Shown piece after piece: positions 22,307-36,531 of a DNA stretch of 64,000 nt (the stretch's first letter is position 1; each line of letters begins with the position of its first letter). The DNA is from Branchiostoma floridae (Eukaryota > Chordata > Leptocardii > Amphioxiformes > Branchiostomatidae), in NCBI RefSeq assembly GCF_000003815.2, contig NC_049984.1, positions 10,676,234 through 10,740,233 on the forward strand, read 5' to 3'. The notes beneath the pieces are model-generated. The model saw only the letters and a program-made list of their open reading frames with translations, made no database searches and had not been told where the DNA came from. The translations under genes and the position numbers were made by a program.

Positions 22307-25300
22307 CCAGCAGGACCATCCCTTGGACCGGCCATGTGTAGACTTTCTCACGGCTCCTCAATGGTCGATGTAGGTCAGAAATCGTGAAGAAATCTTGAAA
22401 AAATAAACTTTTCCCACTTTTTTCCAATTTTCGAAAAGCTGATCACAAAACGGCTAACTTACAACCAGATTTCATTTGTAAGAGGCTGTTCGTTTTCTTC
22501 AGCTAGTGGTTTTTCTTTTCTTTTTCTCTTTCCGCGATCCGTTGACTGAAGCACCTATCTTGTAATTAATGGTGCAAGGCTGGCGATTTCTATTCAAGCA
22601 CAACTTTTTCGCCTTTTTGACGGCTCAACATGACGGACCGTACGAGCGACCTCCCACCATGTTCTGCGCGCCTAGCCATTTGTTCGTGTAATGGGAGTCA
22701 ATGTGTACACGCATGTATCACTGCGCCCACCACCTGAGACAAAAACATTGGACGGTACCGTTACACCGCCGCATCACATGGCCTTGTGATGGTGACAAAA
22801 GACTCGCAGGAAGCGATGCACATCTACAGGATGTTTAGCGTTTATCACTACAAACAGTTTGACCAGTTTGACAAAGTTTACAGTTTGTGACGAAAGTCAG
22901 TATTAAGAGATCTTTCAGGGAAAAAATGCATAATTTTCGAAAGCAAATACCGTCTTCCCACTTTATCAATTCTTGTTGAACTTTTCACAACATACAAGTG
23001 CAAATGATTCATCTGCGTCTTCCCAATCACGGGAACACCTGTAACGTTCATGTCCGCGTCCACGACCTGCAAATAACCCCGTCTCTCGTCCCTAGAAACG
23101 GCTCGTTTTTCACAGCGCGCTGTGACACGTTGTCAGAGATTTTATCTGAGAGGTGTCAAAGTCGCCATTACCGTTCACCTGAGAGGGTGCCGGGTCGCTG
23201 GGGGAGACGGGAGAGCAAACTTGTACATCGGGACATTCCCGCTGCCCAGGTCTGCAACCCCACAACCCGGCACTACGGGACGTATTCAATCACGGGCGGA
23301 TCGGCGCTGGAGCCTGGTCCGGTCACATACCTCGTACGATCGTCGTACGACCGCAAAATGACGACATTCTTTGGATAACCGTCCAGGCGGCATACAAAAT
23401 TCACCTGTCTTGTTATGGATGAGGATATCATGTCGGGGGTTGGTGTTTGAAAATTTTATTGCATCAAAATCGAACGACGGCCTGCGACGAATGCGACCGC
23501 GCCCACCCAGACTTTCTCAATGGTTCTACACCCGTCGCAATCACACTGATGAAGAAAAGTTGGTATAGAAAAGTTACTACCAGTGAAAACTTGGACATAT
23601 CAAACTTTTAATGGTCAAAACTTATGCCTTTTAATGGTCAAAAGTACTGTCTGTCAGCAGTTTCTAAACCTTTGAATACTTTTTCTTGGAATTTTTATTT
23701 TTCTTAATCTCATCCTTTTTTTTTTGCATTTCTCTCATTGTCACACTCTCTCCGTTTGATCTTTTCTGTGTTTGTTTTATTGGTCATACCTTCTTGAATA
23801 TTGCACACTCTGCGTATCAAAGTAAAACGCACCACTGGAAGCCACAACAGAGCGCGGTAAGTTGGCAAAATGTTGTTTTTGCCCACCTCTGGATTTTTGA
23901 GGTTTGCCTTTGTTGAAAGTTGGGAGTGTTTCGCTCCATCCAGCTCTAAAGGAAGAAAATGTTGAAGACCTCGCGGTTCAGTAACGCGAATGAAGCATTT
24001 CTAGCATTCACTCCGATCTTTTCTTAAATACATCCTACAAGGAGACGAAGTGTTGCGTGGAAATCGTCGACTTGTGCCTCCACATAAAGCAGTTTTGTGC
24101 GGGAAGAATCCTGTATACAAATGATACGCGATTTAGTGGAACATTTGCAGGTATCCTGGCTACCACCTTCTCTGTGGCCCTTACAAGGTTGAATAGGTTG
24201 TCCGTGGGAGGCGGATCAGTGGGGGTACGGGCAGAAATTTGTTCCGATCCCAAAACCTTTGTTCCCCTTCACCCTTTTCTTGCAAGCGGCGGGGGAAAGA
24301 AAGACAAATGACAATTCTACAAGGCTCGGTCTCTCCGGATCACTGCGTATCAATCCGCCGTTGAGCGGGATTGACTCCCCGCGATTCTATCCAACTTGTA
24401 TGGCGCAAAGTGCCCATTGACGATCCCTCTGTGTCCGATTTGGCACGGCGTTTTGCCCGGCCGTTTTTTCTTGTCAGGGCAACTCAGCTTCAGAAAAAAA
24501 GGAAGATGGGAGGGGGCTTTCAATTCGCGGGGTCTTTTTCTTGGCGAGTGGTACTCCAGAAAACAATCACATCGCCGACGTTGTTACAACACCGCTACAA
24601 GAGTGGCTTTATACCGGGGCCTCCGCGCACTGATCGGTGACCGGTCCGCAAGAACACTATCCCCCGTCTAGAGTCACAGCCTCTCGGAAGTGAATACACT
24701 GTCTTACATTACTTTTGTTTGTGGGGACGCGGAGGGCTTTGTTCGCATGTCTGTGTTTACGCGTATAACGGTGCTAGCTGTCATGTAATACACAGCGCTC
24801 ACTTTCTTGAGAAAACTACATGAAAGGCGGTGCGAGGACGGGTCAGAAATGGATGACGGGTGTCTGTTTCAGACTTCCACCCCCCGCATGGTGTTCTCCG
24901 TGTGGAGTAATGTTTAGGTGCCACAATACCACACGTGCGACCACCGCTACCTGAGTCGCCAAAGGAGATACCTGGCGTAACTTCGATATCTTCCGACAAA
25001 GTGTCACACCAGTTGGTCTGCGCTTCTCCTACCTGCAAGTTTGAGTAAGGATGGTCCTTCCAAGTATTAGAATGGGATTATCACGGCGTTTGTGTAATGG
25101 ATGTCAAAGTTCAGGCGCTAACAGAAGAAAGAAGTGTCGAACAAGTCCGGGGCAGCGGCTCGCGTTGCCGGGCTTGATGTCAGCCCATTGTGCTGGTTGT
25201 TAGAACGGGCTTTCATTCTGATCCGTGCCTGTACGGCCTTCTGTAAAACCCAATCCTCTGAACATTGTGCACAAGTACCTACCGGGTATCCAAACACAAC

Positions 25301-28300
25301 GCTAACTTTTCAATCATAACATTTTCATTGCCTCGCTTAGAAGATCCACTTACTCGTGGCGCGGTTCTTAAGCCGCCCTCTCTTTGATAGCAGCCACCGC
25401 GGAGGCCGTGTTTCCAGTAAATTGACTTAAATATATTTAGGCGGCATCAATACGGCTGTAATGGGTTGTGTTGAATTTGTTCATGCGGCAGGCCAAATCG
25501 GGGTAGTGTACACGGAGGATTCCGTGTCTAGGCTCGCTAGCCTGGCTGGATTACATGGGCTTATATGATACACTCACATCTGCACTCCATTTCAACTTGC
25601 TCCGAACGTAATAAATTCCCATTAAAGCTGTAGTATTACGCTCGAATCGGAAGCCGAAAGGGACCCCAGATATAGTTTTACAGACAGAACTCAACCATTT
25701 TCCCGTTCCTTCCTAAAATACCTGACATAGCTGCAAGTCTTCAGCCCACTGATCTGTTAATACCGGCAGCTTGGCTTGAATGACACCGTGACAAGACGTT
25801 TGCTGTTGCACCAAGTTTAGCTTAGGCACACTTGGACGCTGTCTGAGGCCCCCCAGCTTTGATCACTTCTTCTTGGCTCTCTTCAGGGCTGTATGGTTAT
25901 TATTGTTGGCATTAGCCGCTACTTTCGCTGGAGCCGGGCGTCTCGGAGAGGAGACGAAGTTGGGACTAGGATTTCGCGCGCAATGTAAGTGAGAAGTGAG
26001 GCATGGGACTCTCCGCGTTCCTGCCTCCTGGAGGAGTGAACAGTTGACTCCCCGGACAAACCCACTGAGTAGAACCTGAAGAAAAACTGTCAAGAAAAGT
26101 AAACATACAGCCACATAAAACTAATAGGGAGGGGAAACATGAGACTTAGTTATGTAGGAAGGAAAAGTAAAACATTTCAGGACCTTGACGGACAAAGACA
26201 TATTACATGGTGAGTTATAGTCCGGTAGCGTTTGTGTGTCCGGTTGAGTTTGCCCAGCTCGAGTGAGGGTGGTGTCTTTTAATAGATATCTTCATGAGGA
26301 AGCGCCAGATTTGTAAGACCATTAAAAGTGAAAGTTAAGCATGCAATAAGATAAGGAAGAGAAAAGTTATAACTTAATTCTGTACGGTTTCTGTTATTTC
26401 CCGTGTACGTTTATTTTACGTAGAGTACTGACGCAGTCACATCACCGAACTGAGCGCGATGTGTGTTAGGCGGAATTTTAACGAGTTAGATATTGAATTA
26501 TTGATGTCCTTCTCTTCACGGGGTTTAGCGCCCGACTGTTGCAGTTTCAATGGCACTCAATCCGATTAAAAGTCCCCCGAAATCCCGCCAGCTTTAAAGG
26601 CTTACGGTATTTTCTGAAGTCCCGGTGTCTAAACGTGGCGCGCGCGTGCACATGTAAGTTTTGCAATTTTCGCCAATGTTCGAAATCGCTGACAGCGACA
26701 TATATGGCACTCCCCCTCTTTGTCACCCGTCTCTAAAATTGGATTATCACGTAGCTGTTTGCCGTGGAGTGATTAAGTTCGCTGGCAAATACCACAAATG
26801 TTACACGGCCTCTCTTTGCGTAAGAACTTGGTAAAACTAAAAGCAAACGGGATTCCGGCCGACGACAAACTGCGATCGGCGCTCCTCAAAGCGTTCTAGG
26901 CAAGCTGACAACTCTCGACCAGCAGACGTACAAACTTGCAAAATCTATCAAGTAACGACTTCATTTAGACACAGGGCGAGTCTATCGGCTGCCACCCGAG
27001 GGTGCCACATTTGACAAGTACTTGTCACTTTTTCGATTTACATATGTACCCCATGTATTACAAGCTGGGAATACAAATCCAAACTACGTATGGCTTGCTG
27101 GGCCCTCCCCTCATTTGTATGGTTTCCCGAATACGGACAAGGCATCCAGGAGCCGCCCGACATACTAATTTGGAGCTGGCGGCCTGGACGGCCGAAAATT
27201 CGATAAAAATATAACAGATTTGCAAGTTAAACACGAAGAGACTGTGTCGCGACTCCGTTTTTCAATAACCTGACTGTTACTCGCCCATTGTGCGCTCCCC
27301 CCGCCGCCAGAAACCCACTTATTTCCATCCTCCTCCTTTGTTGCTCTGTCCAAGCCGTTAATAGAAGCCGAAGCAGCGCAACAAAAGAGGCGTACGTGGG
27401 AATTATCGTCATTAAATTAACCCGGAGAATACCTAGGAGAAAATGCAATCATAGCCACTACAAATCCGAAGATTCCCCCGTCCCATAGCTCTCCTTAAAG
27501 CCGCCACCGGTCGCGACGAGACTGACACTAAGGAAATCAAGCTCGGCGAAGATGCGGACGTTTCTCCGGCAGCTTCTCCAATCTGTCGCCCACAGGGGCT
27601 CACCCTGTCAGTTTGCTGCCGATAATGATCCAACCTGCAGCGGTAAAATAAGCACACGGATCACGTGCCATCACCCCCGGGTCCCGCTGCCGTGGCGCTC
27701 TCCGCTGACAGGGGTGAGAGGAGGCGCAGTGGGGAGGGCAATTGGTCTGGACGGCCGCTCGGCAAAATCTCTATTTGTCCCTCCACAGGCCCCTGACCTA
27801 TCCAAGTCAAAGTTTTGTGGAGAACAGACGCAGCTGTCTGCTCAGGTTTATCGTAACGACTCCTGTGTGAACGTACCACAGCGACATACACAATAGAATA
27901 TGTGGAACTCTTCCTCGCAAAATTACGACAAGAGGATACATCACATAGACGTCCAGATAAACTTCTGAAAGAGGGAGCCGTCAACGTGTTTGCATATGAA
28001 TGGGTGAATAGGAAAAGAAAGCACTGGTTGGTTGGCTGGCAGACTATTTAGACTGATATGATTTTTCATTTTTTTTCCTTTTACAATTTCACACTTTCAT
28101 GTCCCACACCAAGCTGTCAGGACTGGGCATTGACCTATGGGGCCTTGGTTGTGCATTGAGTTTCAATATTTGATGAAAACTGTTTTTAAGACAACTGAAT
28201 ACATGGTATTCAAATCTACTCAACATCTGCGAACAAAGTGTTTTCAGTCTTTGGTATTTGTATTCGGTATTTAAATTGAATTTGTCAGCGCGCATGAGCA

Positions 28301-31300
28301 CGTGTACGCTTAGCCTTCTTTGCATTTGATTTGAGGATTACCATGGCGCATGCGTCAAGTGTACAAGAGTTAAAGTTTTCTTTGTTAAGTATTTTGAGCC
28401 AGGTGAACACAATCGTTAAGAACGTAAAAACCAATGGCATATGGCCACCGGGCGCTGAATGGACCCTTGCAGACATCTTGAGTTGGGAGTAAATATTCTC
28501 TTTATGCGGCGAAAGATTGACACAACATGGGAGCGAATGCCTGGCTATTTGTATGAATATAACGGAGATGAAAGGAGACATTTTACACCATCTAGTCAAA
28601 ACAAAGTGTCCCTGTTCCAGCTATAAACATGCCCCTTTTAAATCGCCCGTGGTTTGGTCAAGGCTCTCCTGCCAAGAAAGTTGACAGGGAACGCGAGCTC
28701 AGCTGACATTCGGACGCGCACGATCTACAACAACTTGTGCGAGTCGGGAATGTTCGGAGACCCGAGACGACCCTCAAACTCTCCCCCTTTGCCTTTCCTC
28801 CGGTTTGGGTGACCCCCACGCTATCCGGGTGGGATCATCGGTTCGTGTGGCGACATCGCCTTCTGCCTTAACCCCCTCATGCCTTTAATTGTGTTTGGGT
28901 TTCTGAATCCAGGTAGGGCATGTTGTTTTAAGTAAGTACGAAGCTTGTCATACTTGTCGCATCAAAACGTGATCCGGCTTCCCGGCGCGCTGCGCGGTAT
29001 CTTGTCACACCGCACACAAACCCCGCTTCTCGGAAAAAGGATCCAGTTTTTATCAGAAACTCGAGAATCTGTTGTTGATGACTTAAACCCCTCAGGTTTA
29101 AGGAGGGATTCCACAATATTTGGTCTGGTCTTCGCCTTATCGCAAGGGATCGAGGATTTGGCGACACCAGCTATAAGGGAAGCCTTCTTAGTCTTAGCCT
29201 TGTTCCTTAGCAAGAACACAGGTTTAAACTCTTGTTGTATACACTAGCATAAGGGGATTGGGAAGTTAAGAGTACGAGATTCCCCTCCGGAGTGGCGGGG
29301 ATACCAGGCCACGTACGTAACTCCTGTGGCTTGACAGGACCGGTGTTGTTTCTAATTGACAACCTTGGTGACTTCTTACAATATTTGGTCTGGGGAGGAT
29401 TTCATCTGGTTGGGTGGTGGCGCTGGGGCGTCGGGAGCTGACAGACAGGCCCGGCCTCTTTATCCCAGACTCCATTACATGTTTGGCAACAGGGTAAACA
29501 GTCGATCCGATCACCAACAGACACACGGGGTTTTCGCCACTTCAGTCTAGTTTCTCTGACAGCTCTGTCCCACAGGCGCACAACTAACGTCTGTCAACTC
29601 ATGAGGCGACTCGTATGGTGTTATTTTTACTGCGCTCTGTTGCGCGATCCTTGCGGTTTGACCTAAGGATTAATGGCCATAAACCAACGCATTAAATGAA
29701 TATGTAATCACGCAAAGCAAGCAAACTATTGGATCAAGGATTCGGTAGGTTTTTTTTACCTCCAGACTAGAACTACCCTCAAGTTTAGGAACCCAAAGTT
29801 CCGCGAAGTATTTTCTCTCCTCCTTGACTGGCCCTCTCTTTCTGCCTCTTGTATGATTTATTATTTCGGTGCTATTATTCTTGAGAAGGCATGCACGGAG
29901 TGGAAGTGGAGCTGCAGGAACTTGTACGGCACACGCCCTGTGTCGGTCCAGCGCGGCTGGTATGTAGCGAACAGGTCACACGAGCCGATCAACTCATCCA
30001 AAACTGGTCAGGAATGAAAATAATTATTCTGTGGCATTACTCACTATCATCCCGTGTCATCAGCACAGCCGCTCCAGACTATCCCAAGAATGGGGATTAT
30101 TTTACCTCTCCAAAAACACTTGTGCGCGCCCTCTTAGAGGTCAGGGTATTGATTTGGCCCGGGGATTACACTGTAGACTACACAGCTGTGAACAGGGAGG
30201 GGATGTCGGCAGTATGTACAACACATGTATCATACTTCAGCTAACATCTCGCCCGCGGCTCCACCGAGCCCGCCTCTACACATAGCTTAAGTCCTTACAA
30301 AAACAAACTCAGCAAATGTCTTTCTTGTTGGAAACTTTTCTCCCGGAGTATGAGGAAATGGAGATTTTCCACCCGTGTTCCCGCGCGCTGCGCTAAAAGC
30401 TACAGCAGGTGAATTAGACCCGGCCCCAAGGTAAGTAGTGGCCGGAGGGTTCGTCTGCAACTTGAATTACGGAAGACTCCACTATCTGCAGACTGGAAAC
30501 ACGCAGGGAGTGTGCCCTGGCCGTATTTCATCCCTGATGTGATGGAATCTACTCTGGAAGATGTCAGGCCGATGCCCCTAATCCTGTCTAACGTCTGTTT
30601 GTTTGGCGATGGCTCCCAGTATCATAGCCCGCTAATACCGGGCCGAAACTGACCCGGCTCTTCTAACTACAGTCCCCTCATAGGACTCACAGATGGTGGA
30701 AGATTGAGGCGAACAGTGCTGCACTCGTTAAACCTGACCACCAGCGGTCATACGCTTTGTGCGAGCTTAAGCCACTTGTATGCAGTATATGTATAGTCAT
30801 GGTAATCCAAGTTTAATTCACTGCGAGTTAACCAAACCGTGAAAACGCACACAAGAGAGACGACAAACTCTAGCAGATGTTCTGTCGCGTACGGTACAAT
30901 CGGCTCTCATTCAGGCCGCTCTACTTAACATACAGGACGGGCAGCAGATAAAGGGCCTATCGGAGCAGTTTAAATTGATGCCTCAGAGTTCAAGTCACCC
31001 CGTCTGCAGCCGTGCAGTACAAATGCAAGCTCTATCAACTTGGGCGATTGCCTCTTCGACGCCCTTTCAGTTCCCGTCTTTGTGCGGTGTTCACTTGCCT
31101 TGCTGAGTGCCTATCGGGTCACCCGTTAGCTTGACCAGCCGGAAGAGGTTTGCAGACAAAGAAACAAGAAAAAAGACACGAATGAAAGACTTTTGTTTCT
31201 GTGTTTCTCCTGTGTTTGATTTACCAGACTGTCTGTCTGCGCCAATGTTTCTTTTATTCAACTTCATTCCAAAGTCGTTACAAACATAACTTTCATTTCT

Positions 31301-32764
31301 TGAACATCGTCATTTCATTTTCAAGGAGTTAAGATGATCCGTTCTCACTGTTGTGTATGATAAAAAGAGGTTTGGGACAAGAGTATAGGCAGCTATAGGG
31401 CCGTCTGCACAGTAGCGTTAAGGTTATCACCGCTAACCTATGACCTCTCCTAAGGGTTTCCTGTTTTCAATACTTGAGAAGTGTTATCGCAAGGAAAGCA
31501 ATGGTAAAGTCTTAAATCTGCTAAAATGCGGGCAAGAACAACACAAGTAAACCCACAGGCGTCGAGGAAACGATTCCCGAAGAACCTGCGATCAGACAAA
31601 GAGAAGCAAGACTTCAACATAATTATGGGATTCCTTTAACTTTATGATCAGTGGTCTTCTCTACGATTTCCTTTTTACGAGACGTGTAGCGCCTATAATG
31701 AATAGCCAAATGGCGCAAAAGACTAAACAGCGATAACTCTATCACAGAGATACGGTGGTGAATTACAACTTGAACAAACGCTATCTCTGTGCACAGTAAT
31801 CAAACTGTAAAACGTCTACATTCTCCAGACGCTGGCTGTGGTTTTGCCCGCTTTAGGGAGCAGCACATCGCCACGGAGATCTAAATTTAGGCTGTTAATC
31901 ATCCTTCCCGCAGACAAATTGAATCAGGGGCAGTTCGCACCTCTCTTAATTGATATTAAGCACTTGGACGGCGTAATGTTTAGTTTTGCAGTTGATCAAA
32001 TTTCGATTAAAAGGATCCACAAATGAAGTCGTAATGACCACCATAATGATCCATTCATCTTGTGCCATTCAGGGGCTATCACCCGCTCGCGGTGAGGAGG
32101 AGCGCTGGCGGCGGCGCTTGGTGGTTCAAGGCGGGAGAAGTATGTATGGGCTGTTCTGCTGGAAAATCGTCTGTTTGTTTGTTGATATTTGTAGGAGGGC
32201 GTGAGGAAACACTGCATGCACACATACACACACCACCCGTAGTGTGTGAGGAGGCGGGGTTCACTGTACATACAGCTCATTCAATACGTTTACTGAAAAT
32301 ATACAGACTTTCTTGATAGTTGTAGATGCAAAATCATTGCGTGTCTTTCTCAAAACAGTTAGACCTTTGTTAGATGACGTGGTGCAGTAAGATTTCGGAT
32401 GGTTACACGCAGTTGTGACATCGTATTTTTGTAGCGACCTCGCACCAACGTACAAGTCAAACACCAGCGCGCTGCACTGTCGAGAAGGCAAACCTCACAA
32501 GCACACAATGGCGAGGTTACACACTGGCGAGAATTCAATTCAAAATCAAACTCTCTCGTGTTCATTTTTAGAAACGTAAATTAACTGTAAAACTGAATCT
32601 GTGATGTCGTCTCAATAATGTCGTAGATGATAATTTTCAGGTTGGACCATTTTGCGTATGTTGGTAACGGTCCCCGGTCAGGACATAAACCAGGGATAAA
32701 CTTGGAACCACCCGCAAGGATCACACGGATTTAAACGTGAATGTAAAATCCCTACATTATTCCA
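22307..32764. other. 10-kb intergenic stretch, CpG-rich, no recognisable genes
   Basis: No exon or RNA gene recognised in either strand. Several CpG-rich patches (about 23100-23500, 24350-24670, 27500-27750) carry only unrelated overlapping open frames. The segment 26400-26800 has a mixed AT/CpG texture with intact TAAT-type sites, as in developmental enhancers. A signal-peptide-like frame at 26114-25863 (-) lacks an ATG. A 16-bp sequence ACAATATTTGGTCTGG recurs near 29113 and 29378. Confidence 0.45.
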
Positions 32765-33480
32765 GTAGCAACAACAGAGGGGATAAGCCAACAACGGTTC
32801 AATGCTGTTTGGTGCTCCCGTGTGTGTGAACATGGATTGTACACCGCCATCACAATGTTCCACATCAAAGGATCGCGACTTTAAGCCCTGAAAAGTCGGA
32901 TCAGCCCGGCTGTACATAAAACCCCCGGGAAAACACACCATTTTTCTACACCGCAGAGGTTTGTGTGTGTGGGTCCTCTCTGGGGACGTACCGCCCACTC
33001 CCAAGGCCACGGACGTGTCGGTACCGGGCCGAAACGCGTGGACCGGCGGGATAAGCCGGGCTCCTCCCCGGGCAAATCCGCCTCATCAACCCTTCAGACA
33101 CGGGAATAATAAATGGACTGGCCCGATGAGCCACAGAAATCAGCGGATCATAACTCATACCCCGAACTGTACATAGCAGAAAACCTCACCCCGTTCTTTT
33201 ACGAACAACGAAACCAAGACGGACTATTATCCTGTGAATGAGGCAGTCATTTTTAGCATGACGTAAGTATCGACATCTGCGCCTACAAATATTAATTGTT
33301 GTGCTTTTGAACCAGACAATAATCCCTGAATGTAGAGGGAAAGTAGCCTTTTATCGTAGCCACTGAAAAGGTCGCGGGATCAATGTACGTAATAATGCCG
33401 ACCAGGCGCACAGAGGGCCGGTGGAACCGTCAGTTGCACCTGACGTGCAAATCGCCCAATAAAAGCGAATAGTCTGATTT
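32765..33480 (-). repeat. Duplicated non-coding element, copy B (inverted partner at 1205-1920)
   Basis: Reverse-complement counterpart of copy A, colinear over about 715 bp. A 35-bp perfect match lies at 33366-33400. The inner flank (33160-33345) and the outer ends are related to copy A but diverged by substitutions and small indels. It lies about 2 kb beyond the predicted 3' end of the Irx transcript. See copy A for interpretation. Confidence 0.75.
32801..33159 (-). repeat. 359-bp near-identical core of the duplicated element, copy B
   Basis: Identical to the reverse complement of 1525-1883 except at three positions, with no indel. The half nearest 32801 (the last 192 bp in copy A orientation) is perfectly identical. 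Identity drops abruptly beyond both ends. Confidence 0.9.
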
Positions 33481-35204
33481 GTAGTGAAGTCCGCGGCTTT
33501 GATCACGGTTATATTGTGGTATTGTGTATGACATCCTGGGTCCGAATTGTTGGGTTGGATTTGATGACTCCGCAATTGCGCGCAACCAGGTAGATTTGAA
33601 TACGACTGAGTATCTTCATCAGTTCGCACGATCTTGAAGTAATTTTCTATTTATCTGTAAATTTTCATAATCCCTTCAGCCTGACGACATTAAACAGATT
33701 TCCAAGTGGGGCCAGTTACAAAATCATAACAAATCAGGATACGAAAGAAAATATCTCAGTAGCGTACACTTTGCAAATCATATACAATCACAAATATACA
33801 AAAATAAAGTAGTCGCCATCGAACATAGGAGTAATAAGTCTAATAAACAACTCAAAATGATTACCTTATGTACATTTTCTGAACAATGACATGGTTACTC
33901 TGATCCGAATTTTTTAGTGTACACAGAATGACAGAAAATAGCTAGTAAAATGTTGCTATGTGTATACAGTCGTCTGCACTACGCACAAAAGTCGGCGGAA
34001 CTCCTCAGATGTAGCCAAATGTTTTCCCGGCAAGCCTCTTTACACTCCAGCTAGCCCCCACGTTCACTCTCAGGACGAGTGCCATGTTTTGTGAGGCGGG
34101 AAATATTTCACGGTTTGCACTAGCTCCAAACATACAAGCCAAACGCACCGCGCCTGTCAACGGCGGGACGCCCAGGACATGGGCCCAACATATTTATTCA
34201 CTTGACTGAACAAGACAGGAAGGCTTGCGCTCCTGAGGGAGAGATTTCGGGCGGGTGTTATCAATATGTGTGCGCTGACATATGAAGATGAAAGACCTCC
34301 ATCACCTCTAAGCATGATGAATCAAACACGTTAAAAACATGCACGTGATTATGTCCCATCCACCCCCTTCGCCAGCCTGTCAAACATGTCTATCTATGTA
34401 GGAACGGCTGGGGAATGGCAATTCTGCCTGTACTCTGCCGAATAAACACACAGTAATTACAGAAACAGTACATCGCTACGGGGGAATCATTACCAACAGT
34501 TAATCCACCCAATTTCAGAACATTACACTCAACCATTCTTCAGTGCCGACGTGGCTTGTCAAATGAAGTGTAGAATCACAATTGTTGTTGTTCTTCCGAT
34601 GATTCATCGTGACTTTTATCTTTAGAATTTAAACAGGGTATCATTGCCAGCGGTTTTTAGTGGGTGTTTACAAAACATTGGAGTCGTTCATTTATCCGCG
34701 AATGCCGTTGAAATAAAGGGACCACTGATGAAACCCCGCCTCATTTACCGCTCAGTGGCGAAGGATCAACAAGAGAAAGTCTCCCCAGAACTGCTCCTAA
34801 CCAACGGAACTGTTGTGACGACAAACATGTCTCTATTATTCCGACACTTCGGGTGGCCAAAGACCAAGGTCGGGAAATTAAATCGTAGGAATGAAGGGAG
34901 AAATGTATGGAGAAGAACTAGGCTCAATTTTGTATGTGGGAAGGGAAAGAAGAAGTTTTAAGTCTGCTGGAAATACAATGATGGCCATACTAACAAAAGG
35001 AATATATTCCCCATGTATATTCAAGGCCAAGTCCAACTAAGTAAGGAAAATGCACCTCGATAGTAAAAGCTATGTGGGAGGTTACGAAGTATAGAGTTCT
35101 CCCCGCCCATTGTACCAACAGATTATCTGACACGCACCTGACTAGACCTACACTACACAAAACCTTCCCCGCAACATCGCACAACAAAACACACCTCTCT
35201 CGGT
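33481..35204. other. Intergenic DNA between copy B and the Irx 3' end
   Basis: No gene recognised. The frame at 34644-34961 (+) has no recognisable domain. Confidence 0.5.
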
Positions 35205-35221
35205 TACATGTAACGTATACA

Positions 35222-35227
35222 TTTATT
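35222..35227 (-). terminator. Distal polyadenylation signal AATAAA for Irx
   Basis: TTTATT on the + strand is AATAAA on the gene strand. A GT-rich downstream element (GAGAGGTGTGTTTTGTTGT, 35199-35181) follows at the expected distance, which makes this the better of the two candidates. Confidence 0.55.
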
Positions 35228-36525
35228 TATGTTTGAATTTATATACAACGCAGCGGTACAATAGAAAATGGTAGGATACGTTACATAGAAACACCTGTTT
35301 TAGTGTATAAATCACAATGCTTTGCTTTCTACAGTCTGCGCACACGGTAATGTACATTTTCACAAAACGTAATGTATTCATTGGAAACTGGTAAACCATA
35401 ATGGATATACTGATGTGGAGGACGGAAACAAACAACACTAGAAAACAATAACACCTCAAACGCACACAAAATTAAATCTCAGTGATAAATACTTTAAACA
35501 CGATACAATCTTTACTCATAAATCGACAGAAAATGGCTTTTTGCTTGATGATATTCTCCAAATATTACTGTCGCAAAGATATGCTCACTTGTGAAAACCG
35601 CGTAGTCACGGTGGATAAACAGTTTTAACTGTAGACAGAACTCAATACAAAATCATACAAGCGCTCACGGCATGGCCAACATTTGTAAGACACTGCCCAG
35701 TACATAGAAATACACCAGTTACAAGATATCGCCGTTTCTAAGACACAATAGTTTAACGCATGACCTGTGCAACCATTTACTTATACATGATCGTTTTGTT
35801 GATAACACTGGAAAGTGTCGGTTTAACGTCCGAACAAAAATACATGACATATTGTACTCAATAAAACGTCCCTGAATTTGGAGCAGTACTTCCTATATTC
35901 ATTCTAACAAAAGAGAGGTAAATCTCTTTCTTTCCATTTCATTACATTGATGACCATTTAGTCGAATGAACACATTTCATTGGATTATACTGCAGCATCA
36001 ACTGAGGATTCCTATTATTATTAATATATCATGTTGCATGAACAAATACATTTTTCCAGTGACTGGGAGATCCGTCATGCGATCAAACCACAAATTCTCT
36101 TCCACGGCAATACATTTAAATAAACATTCGTGGAATGTAACAATCTATGCAAATGCCAATCAGCAAGAAAACAGTTGAAACAAACATAGGCTGTGCTTTC
36201 ATAATTCTCATAGTTTGTAAGCTGGTGTGTGCTATTTGAGGTGGGGCACATGCCTTGTGAGACCGGGTGGTGCGGGGAAGGTTGGCGGGGTCGGTGGGTG
36301 CAGGGGCCGCAGGTGGGCGGCTATCTGGACGATAGGCTGGTCAGCGCTACTGCGGCGTCAAACTCACGGGGTTGAGATTGGACGGGGATGCATCTGATGA
36401 GATAAAAAATTAACGCCTTTTAGATCCTGAAAATACCGGCATAATTTTCTACACAGGGAAAGCCACCATATGGCGTTCCCCCTACAGGTTAACAAACAAT
36501 CCTTTCCATTGAAACCCTCCTGCGT

Positions 36526-36531
36526 TTTATT
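36526..36531 (-). terminator. Proximal candidate polyadenylation signal for Irx
   Basis: AATAAA on the minus strand about 690 nt past the stop codon. The following sequence is only moderately GT-rich. It may be an alternative, shorter 3' end. Confidence 0.35.

Noticed and set aside
25863-26114. Minus-strand 83-residue frame beginning with a signal-peptide-like hydrophobic run
   Set aside because: The first codon is GTG, not ATG, no acceptor clearly sets the start, and the rest has no domain.
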